Part shown: positions 16,115 through 20,951 of the stretch, one piece after another
How the letters are laid out: each line of letters starts with the position of its first letter
Position numbering within the stretch: the stretch's first letter is position 1
Assembly (NCBI GenBank): GCA_030609125.1
Contig: JAUWCW010000008.1
Coordinates: 1 to 20,951 of the forward strand
Origin: JAUWCW01 sp030609125 [NCBI: Candidatus Rokuibacteriota bacterium]
GTDB lineage: Bacteria > JAUVQV01
Reading direction: 5' to 3'
DNA: 20,951 nucleotides
The notes under the pieces: generated by a model
Seen by the model: only the letters and a program-made list of their open reading frames with translations
What the model was told of the DNA's origin: nothing
Databases searched by the model: none
Position numbers and translations under genes: made by a program

Positions 16115-16137
16115 CGCTACCCTTTCGGAAACACCAG

Positions 16138-16166
16138 ACTTTACCTAATGCGCTCATCCCTGTAAA
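16138..16166 (-). promoter_or_regulatory. sigma-70 promoter of metG
   Basis: On the minus strand TTTACA (16161-16166, 5/6) is followed after exactly 17 bp by TAAAGT (16138-16143, 4/6), with the metG ATG about 24 bp further on. It lies in the 246-bp divergent gap between metG and leuC and does not overlap the leuC promoter. Confidence 0.5.
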
Positions 16167-16249
16167 GAGCCGTGAGATTCCGGCCGGCGCCAGTGCCGGA
16201 AAGCAGGTTGTTCTTGCGGCGGATCCCAGGGCACGCAGCGGGAAGAAAG

Positions 16250-16279
16250 TAGACCTGATCCCTTGATAGTTGCTATAAT
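16250..16279 (+). promoter_or_regulatory. promoter of the leuC-leuD-asd unit
   Basis: A perfect TATAAT (16274-16279) carries an extended -10 TG (16271-16272), with TAGACC (16250-16255, 4/6 to TTGACA) 18 bp upstream. The predicted leader is about 75 nt to the leuC ATG. It contains GC-rich stretches and a T6 run at 16338-16343 but no leucine-codon leader peptide or clear terminator stem that I can find. Confidence 0.55.
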
Positions 16280-16360
16280 GCGCCCGACTCGAAAGGCGCG
16301 GATGGTTATTTTGGCTCCCCGGATAGGTCGGTGGGGCTTTTTTGTTCGAGGAGACAGGGC

Positions 16361-17638
16361 ATGGCAATGACGATCACGGAGAAAATCCTGGCGGCCCACG
16401 CCGGCAGGGACGCCGTTGTGCCGGGTGAAATCGTGCGGGTTCCGGTGGATCTGGCGCTGGCCAACGACATAACCGCACCGCTGGCCATCAGGGAGTTTAA
16501 AAGGGGGGGGGCGAAGAAGGTCTTCGACCCCGACAAGGTAGTTCTCGTCCCGGATCACTTCGCCCCCAACAAAGACATCATGTCCGCCGAACAGTGCAAG
16601 CAGATGCGGGATTTCGCCCGCGCCATGGGCATCGCCCACTACTACGAGATAGGCCGCATGGGCGTCGAGCACGCCCTGCTGCCGGAAGAGGGGCTGGTGC
16701 GGCCCGGGATGGTCATCATCGGCGCCGATTCCCACACCTGCACCTACGGCGCCATGGGCGCCTTCTCCACCGGGATGGGCAGCACCGACCTGGCCGCCGC
16801 CTGGATCACCGGGTGGACGTGGCTGAAAGTTCCGGAGTCGATGAAGTTCACCGTCACGGGGCGGATGCCGCGGTGGGTGGGCGGCAAAGACATAATCCTC
16901 CACATTCTTGGGAAGATCGGCGTCGACGGGGCGCGGTACCGCGCCATGGAATTCACCGGCGATGCCATAAGAGGCCTCGGCCTGGACGGCCGGCTCTCCA
17001 TGTGCAACATGGCCGTGGAGGGGGGTGCGAAGAACGGCATTATCGAAGCCGACGCTCTTGTGGAAGACTATCTCAGGGGGCGGACCGAGACCGCCTACGT
17101 GATGCATCGAAGCGACGACGACGCGAACTACGTGGAGAGCCTTGAGATCGACGTCTCCGGCCTGGAACCCCAGGTTGCCAGGCCCCACTCGCCGGACAAC
17201 GTTGCCGGTGTGAGCGACGTGGGGGAGGTGAAGATCGATCAGGCCTTTATCGGTTCCTGCACCAACGGCCGCCTCACCGACCTGAGAGAGGCGGCGGCGG
17301 TGCTCAAAGGGAGGGAGGTCGATCCCGCGGTGAGGCTGATCGTCATCCCCGCCACCCAGGCGGTCTACGCCCAGGCGATGCGGGAAGGGCTCCTGGAGGT
17401 CTTCGTCGAGGCCGGCGGGGCCGTCAGCACGCCGACGTGCGGACCCTGCCTGGGCGGGCACATGGGTGTCCTCGCCGAGGGGGAGACCGCCGTGGCCACA
17501 TCGAACAGGAATTTCATCGGCCGGATGGGACACACGGGGAGCAAGGTCTACCTCGCCAATCCGGCCGTTACCGCCGCTTCCGCAGTTCTGGGGAGAATCG
17601 CCTCCCCGGCGGAGCTGAACGGGAGGGGAGGGCAGTGA
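16361..17638 (+). CDS. leuC: 3-isopropylmalate dehydratase large subunit
   Basis: LeuC, with LeuD, interconverts 2- and 3-isopropylmalate in leucine synthesis. The 425-residue length is that of the LeuC2/homoaconitase-like group rather than the roughly 465-residue E. coli type. The aconitase-fold features are clear: DHFAPNKD (65-72), GADSHTCTYGAMGAF (121-135), and the 4Fe-4S ligands Cys300 (GSCTNGR), Cys360 and Cys363 (PTCGPCLGGH). A GTG at 16331 keeps the frame open, but the ATG at 16361 has GAGGAG seven bases before it and gives the normal MTITEKIL start. A run of nine G (16503-16511) codes RGGA. It overlaps leuD by one base (TGATG). A homoaconitase-like substrate cannot be ruled out from sequence, but the leu context favours isopropylmalate. 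Confidence 0.94.
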   Translation: MAMTITEKILAAHAGRDAVVPGEIVRVPVDLALANDITAPLAIREFKRGGAKKVFDPDKVVLVPDHFAPNKDIMSAEQCKQMRDFARAMGIAHYYEIGRMGVEHALLPEEGLVRPGMVIIGADSHTCTYGAMGAFSTGMGSTDLAAAWITGWTWLKVPESMKFTVTGRMPRWVGGKDIILHILGKIGVDGARYRAMEFTGDAIRGLGLDGRLSMCNMAVEGGAKNGIIEADALVEDYLRGRTETAYVMHRSDDDANYVESLEIDVSGLEPQVARPHSPDNVAGVSDVGEVKIDQAFIGSCTNGRLTDLREAAAVLKGREVDPAVRLIVIPATQAVYAQAMREGLLEVFVEAGGAVSTPTCGPCLGGHMGVLAEGETAVATSNRNFIGRMGHTGSKVYLANPAVTAASAVLGRIASPAELNGRGGQ

Positions 17639-18138
17639 TGACACTCAAGGGGAAGGCCTGGAAGTTCGGGGACGATGTCGACACGGACCTCATCATCCCC
17701 GCCCGATACCTGAACACGACGGATACGGAGGAGCTGGCCAGGCACTGCCTCGAGCCGGTGAGGCCCGAGTGGGCCGGAGAGGTCGCCCCGGGGGACATCA
17801 TCGTGGCGGGCAGGAACTTCGGCTGCGGTTCGTCCCGCGAACACGCCCCCATCGCCATCAAGGGCTGCGGCGTCGCGGCGGTAATCGCCGTGAGCTTCGC
17901 GCGTATATTCTACCGGAACGCCTTCAATATCGGCCTTCCCGTCGTCGAGGCCCCCGAGGCCGCCGCTGCCATCGCCGAAGGTGACACGGTGGAGATCGTA
18001 CTCGAGGAGGGCGTGGTCCGCAGGGGCGAGGGCGGCGAGACTTTCCGGTTTGCCCCCATCCCCGTCTTCATGATGGATCTTGTACGGGAGGGTGGGCTTA
18101 TTCCATGGCTTCAGAAAGAAGTTAAAACAGAGAGATAG
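17638..18138 (+). CDS. leuD: 3-isopropylmalate dehydratase small subunit
   Basis: This is the swivel-domain partner of LeuC. The 166-residue protein is of the short type (about 160-170 residues) that pairs with the LeuC2 group, in keeping with its neighbour. It shows KAWKFGDDVDTDLIIPARYL, AGRNFGCGSSREHAPIAIKG (the substrate-binding Cys-Gly-Ser-Ser-Arg loop), ISFARIF-like VSFARIFYRNAFNIGLP and a C-terminal LIPWLQKEV. An in-frame opening about 200 bp earlier lies inside leuC; the ATG at 17638 shares one base with the leuC TGA and follows a GGGAGGGGAGGG stretch. asd begins five bases after its stop. In related genomes leuB often follows; here it does not. Confidence 0.95.
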   Translation: MTLKGKAWKFGDDVDTDLIIPARYLNTTDTEELARHCLEPVRPEWAGEVAPGDIIVAGRNFGCGSSREHAPIAIKGCGVAAVIAVSFARIFYRNAFNIGLPVVEAPEAAAAIAEGDTVEIVLEEGVVRRGEGGETFRFAPIPVFMMDLVREGGLIPWLQKEVKTER

Positions 18139-18143
18139 CTGTT

Positions 18144-19166
18144 ATGAGTGAAATAAAAGGATTAACTGTTGCGGTGGTCGGCGCCACCGGCGCCGTCGGT
18201 CAGGAGATGCTCAAGGTCCTGGGGCAGAGGGACTTCCCTGTCGCAGAAATACGGCTCCTCGCTTCCGAGCGCAGCGTCGGAAAGACGCTGCCGTTCAGGG
18301 GCAGGGAAAAATCCGTCCGGCTTCTCGAGGAGACCTCCTTCGAAGGTGTCCAGATCGCCCTCTTTTCAGCCGGGGGATCTGTCAGCAGGCAGTTCGTGCC
18401 CGCCGCCGTGAAAGCCGGGGCAATCGCCGTGGACAACACCAGCGCGTTCCGCATGGAGCCCGGGATCCCGCTGGTCGTCCCCGAAGTCAATCCCGACGCC
18501 ATACGGGGACACAAGGGCATCATCGCCAACCCGAACTGCTCCACCATCCAGATGGTGGTCGCCCTCAAGCCTCTGCACGACAGGGCACGGATTCGCCGGA
18601 TCGTCGTCTCCACCTACCAGGCGACCTCCGGGGCCGGACAGAAGGCCATGGACGAGCTCTTCAAACAGACCAAGGACCTGCTCAGCGGCGAGGACGCCGA
18701 GGTCAAAGCCCTTCAGCACCGGATAGCCTTCAACTGCATTCCTCACATCGACGTTTTCCAGGAGAACGGGTACACCAGGGAAGAGATGAAGATGGTTGAG
18801 GAGACGCGGAAGATTCTCGGAGACGACTCCATCGCCGTCACCGCCACCGCCGTCAGGGTGCCGGTCTTCTACGGGCACGCCGAGGCGGTGACCATCGAGA
18901 CGGAGGAGAAACTCACCGCCGACGAGGCGCGCCGGATTCTCCAGGACGCTCCCGGTGTGCGGGTCAAGGACGACCCTTCCGCCAATGTCTACCCGATGCA
19001 GATGGACGCCGCCGGCCAGGACGACACGCTTGTCGGCAGGATAAGGGAGGACATCTCGCACCCGAAGGGTCTCAACCTGTGGATCGTTGCGGACAACATC
19101 CGGAAGGGGGCGGCGACCAACGCCGTCCAGATCGCCGAGTACCTCGTCCGCGAGAACATCTGCTGA
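18144..19166 (+). CDS. asd: aspartate-semialdehyde dehydrogenase
   Basis: Asd reduces aspartyl phosphate to aspartate semialdehyde, the branch point to lysine, diaminopimelate, threonine, methionine and, through threonine, isoleucine. The 340-residue protein has the NADP-binding GATGAVGQ (13-20), DNTSAFRM (97-104), the nucleophile Cys132 in NPNCSTIQ, the loop TYQATSGAG and the catalytic His in VPVFYGHAEAV, ending KGAATNAVQIAEYL. It is the common Gram-negative/B. subtilis-like class. It starts five bases after leuD with a poor Shine-Dalgarno (GAGAGATAGC), so it is likely coupled to leuD. The gspI gene begins 49 bp later. Confidence 0.97.
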   Translation: MSEIKGLTVAVVGATGAVGQEMLKVLGQRDFPVAEIRLLASERSVGKTLPFRGREKSVRLLEETSFEGVQIALFSAGGSVSRQFVPAAVKAGAIAVDNTSAFRMEPGIPLVVPEVNPDAIRGHKGIIANPNCSTIQMVVALKPLHDRARIRRIVVSTYQATSGAGQKAMDELFKQTKDLLSGEDAEVKALQHRIAFNCIPHIDVFQENGYTREEMKMVEETRKILGDDSIAVTATAVRVPVFYGHAEAVTIETEEKLTADEARRILQDAPGVRVKDDPSANVYPMQMDAAGQDDTLVGRIREDISHPKGLNLWIVADNIRKGAATNAVQIAEYLVRENIC

Positions 19167-19215
19167 CTGGGGCGGAGCCGGATTGTCCGGCCATCGACGG
19201 GGGCGGGTCAAGCAC

Positions 19216-19626
19216 ATGAAGTCTCGCCGTACAGGGAGTCTCACCACCGGGGGAGGCGCTTGCGATGAGGCGGGCCTGACCCTTCTGGAAGTCCTCTTCT
19301 CCATCGCCATCCTCGGCATCGGGCTGGCCGTCATCATGCAGGGCCTCGCCCTCGGCCTGCGTGTGCGCCGGGATTCGGCGGCCATGCAGGAGATGAGCCT
19401 GGTCGCCGGAAACACCCTGAACCGGCTGCTGTTGCTGGGGGAGGCCCCGCCGGATGCCGAAGAGGGGGAGGCGGGTGACTACAGGTGGAGGATCGAGCCG
19501 GACCCGTCTCTTGCCGGAGAGGAGCAGGAGGAAGGGGCGAGCGTCCCCCTCCGCATCGTCATCGAGGCGCCTTCCGGCAGGTCCCTGGAGGTGGTCACGG
19601 TCTTTCCGGCCGGGGACGGAAAGTGA
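19216..19626 (+). CDS. gspI: type II secretion system minor pseudopilin GspI-like
   Basis: The 136-residue product has a 20-residue leader ending in DEAG and then LTLLEVLFSIAILGIGLAVI. This is a type III (prepilin) signal with cleavage after Gly20 and the conserved Glu at +5 (Glu25), followed by one long hydrophobic helix. The order I-J-K and the spacing support GspI, a core of the pseudopilus tip with GspJ and GspK in the inner membrane and periplasm. The ATG at 19216 gives a leader of typical length; earlier in-frame starts run into asd. The ribosome-binding site is weak (GGGGGCGGG). It overlaps gspJ by four bases (GTGA). Confidence 0.85.
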   Translation: MKSRRTGSLTTGGGACDEAGLTLLEVLFSIAILGIGLAVIMQGLALGLRVRRDSAAMQEMSLVAGNTLNRLLLLGEAPPDAEEGEAGDYRWRIEPDPSLAGEEQEEGASVPLRIVIEAPSGRSLEVVTVFPAGDGK

Positions 19627-20264
19627 GGGACGACGTGCTCCAGGGGGGGAAGGGCCGCCGTGGGTTCACGCTCCTCGAGGTCCTGCTGGCCCTCACCCTT
19701 CTTTCCATGGCCGGCGCCATCGTCTACGGTTTTCTCGGCACCGCCTTCGTCTCCTGGACAAGCGGTTTCGCCGCCGGCAGACGGAGCCAGGTGGCCAGGA
19801 TAGCAGTCGACCGCCTCTCCCAGCAGCTCAAGTCGGCGGTTCCGGCGAAGGCGCTCAAAACAGGAAAGCCCGTTGCGGCCTTCGCCGCCGGCGAGGGGTC
19901 ACTCCGCTTTGTCACGCTCCTGCCAACGGGAGTGCGGTCACTCTCCCAGGTTTCCTACTCCATCGAGGAGGGTGAGGGTGGTCCGCACCTTGTCTACAGG
20001 GAGTATCCCTGGCCGGACAAAAAGTTCTTCGAGGGAGGGGAGCCGCGGAAGGAGGAGATTCTCCCCGAGATCGCCGGCATGAAGGTGGTTCTCCTTGCCC
20101 GGGATGAGGAACTGGACCGGGGTGAGGAGGCGTCAGAGTGGGATCCGGACGGCCGCGAACTTCCCGGGGTGGTGACGGTCACCCTCGTCGCCGCGGGGGA
20201 GGAGGGCGGCCAGGGAACGGTTTTCACCGCTACCATCCCCCTTCTCGCCCATCCGGTCAGGTGA
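19623..20264 (+). CDS. gspJ: type II secretion system minor pseudopilin GspJ
   Basis: The 213-residue protein has a prepilin signal GRRGFTLLEVLLALTLLS with cleavage after Gly14 and Glu at +5 (Glu19), then a helix and a long globular part. The segment VDRLSQQLKSAVP is a GspJ-like helix, and the strand-rich half includes RFVTLLPTG, LVYREYPWP and VVLLARDEE. GspJ joins GspI and GspK at the pseudopilus tip. The start is GTG at 19623, overlapping the gspI stop by four bases, which argues for coupling; the frame is open further upstream but lies within gspI. The stop is five bases before gspK. Confidence 0.88.
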   Translation: MRDDVLQGGKGRRGFTLLEVLLALTLLSMAGAIVYGFLGTAFVSWTSGFAAGRRSQVARIAVDRLSQQLKSAVPAKALKTGKPVAAFAAGEGSLRFVTLLPTGVRSLSQVSYSIEEGEGGPHLVYREYPWPDKKFFEGGEPRKEEILPEIAGMKVVLLARDEELDRGEEASEWDPDGRELPGVVTVTLVAAGEEGGQGTVFTATIPLLAHPVR

Positions 20265-20269
20265 GGATC

Positions 20270-20951
20270 ATGGAGAAGCCGCCCCTTTTCCGAACGGCCT
20301 GCGGCGGCGACTCGGGGATCGCCATGGTGCTGACCGTCTGGGCCCTGGCGATCCTCGCCGTCATAGTCGGGGAGATCGTCTTCTCCAGCCGCCTGAAGAC
20401 GAAAGCCGACATGCACCTGATGCGCGAAGTGCAGTCGTACGGGCTGGCGCTGGCGGCGTATCACGCCGCTCTCGATGCCCTGGGAGAGGACCTGACGGGC
20501 CTGAGCCGCGACGACGAGGGGCGCCTCGTCCTTCACCGCGGCAAGGACGATCCCGAGGTGGCCGCCGAATCCGTCGGCGTGCCCCTGGGAGAGGGGACGT
20601 ACTCCTTCGCCATAGACGACGAAGACGGCAGGATCGATATCAACCGGCAGGCCCGGCCCGGTCTGGTCGCACTCTTTCGGAAAGCCGGGCTGGAGGCCGG
20701 GGCGGAAAGAGACGGCCTGGTGGACTCCATCCTCGACTGGAGGGATCCCGGCCGGGAGCACCACCTCAACGGGGCCGAGGAAGACTACTATGGGTCGCTG
20801 GAGGAGCCCTACTCCTGCAAGGACGGGCCCCTGGACGTGGTGGAGGAGCTTCTCCTCGTGAAGGGGATGAAGCCGGAGTATCTTTTCGGCGGGACAGTCG
20901 ACGAAACGCCGTTCCTGCCCGTCGGCGACTGGATCACCGTCTATCCTGTCA
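20270..20951 (+). CDS. gspK: type II secretion system minor pseudopilin GspK (3' end outside window)
   Basis: A frame opens with ATG at 20270, five bases after gspJ, and runs 227 codons to the window edge without a stop. The N-terminus GGDSGIAMVLTVWALAILAVI is a prepilin-like signal cut after Gly16. The residue at +5 is Leu, not Glu, which is characteristic of GspK, the tip pseudopilin. Further on come DEDGRIDINRQARPGL and SILDWRDPG, then LNGAEEDYY and DVVEELLLVKGM, the conserved GspK helical-domain features with acidic residues near the calcium sites. About 80-100 residues of a normal GspK are still missing. gspL and gspM may lie beyond. Confidence 0.9.
   Translation, partial: MEKPPLFRTACGGDSGIAMVLTVWALAILAVIVGEIVFSSRLKTKADMHLMREVQSYGLALAAYHAALDALGEDLTGLSRDDEGRLVLHRGKDDPEVAAESVGVPLGEGTYSFAIDDEDGRIDINRQARPGLVALFRKAGLEAGAERDGLVDSILDWRDPGREHHLNGAEEDYYGSLEEPYSCKDGPLDVVEELLLVKGMKPEYLFGGTVDETPFLPVGDWITVYPV

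Noticed and set aside
16313-16343. Terminator/attenuator in the leuC leader (CCCC...GGGG followed by T6)
   Set aside because: Only four G-C pairs form and the adjoining bases mismatch; there is no leucine-rich leader peptide, so I do not call attenuation.

Overview
The window is a gene-dense, GC-rich stretch of bacterial chromosome. Gene content and order point to a deltaproteobacterial (Desulfobacterota/Desulfuromonadota-like) anaerobe. The ilvB-ilvN-ilvC-psd-pssA-leuA order is the one known from Geobacter and relatives, and a TatD nuclease fused to a radical SAM domain and a leuCD-asd cluster also fit. The assignment is by gene order and protein character only; no rRNA or tRNA gene is present to confirm it.

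Layout. (1) Positions 1-3818, plus strand: the end of a GAF-domain protein, a doubtful 38-codon ORF, then guaB and guaA, which carry IMP through XMP to GMP. The two gua genes are separated by about 257 bp holding an interspersed hairpin-rich repeat and a probable guaA promoter. (2) Positions 3819-3996: a 178-bp non-coding element with 22-bp terminal inverted repeats and TAA on both sides, apparently a MITE inserted exactly at the guaA stop codon. (3) Positions 4009-10548, minus strand, read right to left from a good promoter at about 10,600: a DUF465 gene, ilvB, ilvN, ilvC, psd, pssA, leuA. This one transcription unit joins valine/isoleucine/leucine synthesis to phosphatidylethanolamine synthesis. 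(4) Positions 10649-16114, minus strand: metG, a tatD-radical SAM fusion, a universal stress protein gene, a second and very different ketol-acid reductoisomerase, and tsaB. (5) Positions 16361-20951, plus strand, divergent from metG: leuC, leuD, asd, then the type II secretion minor pseudopilin genes gspI, gspJ and gspK, the last cut by the window end.

Together the genes encode acetolactate synthase, two ketol-acid reductoisomerases, isopropylmalate synthase and both isopropylmalate isomerase subunits. ilvD and leuB are not here and must be elsewhere if the pathway is complete. The points most worth a second look are the paired KARIs, where the second has an Asp at the loop position that usually reads the NADPH phosphate; the MITE sharing the guaA stop codon; and the TatD-radical SAM fusion. 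I see no CRISPR array, phage, toxin-antitoxin pair, or tRNA/rRNA gene. No stretch over 300 bp lacks a gene.
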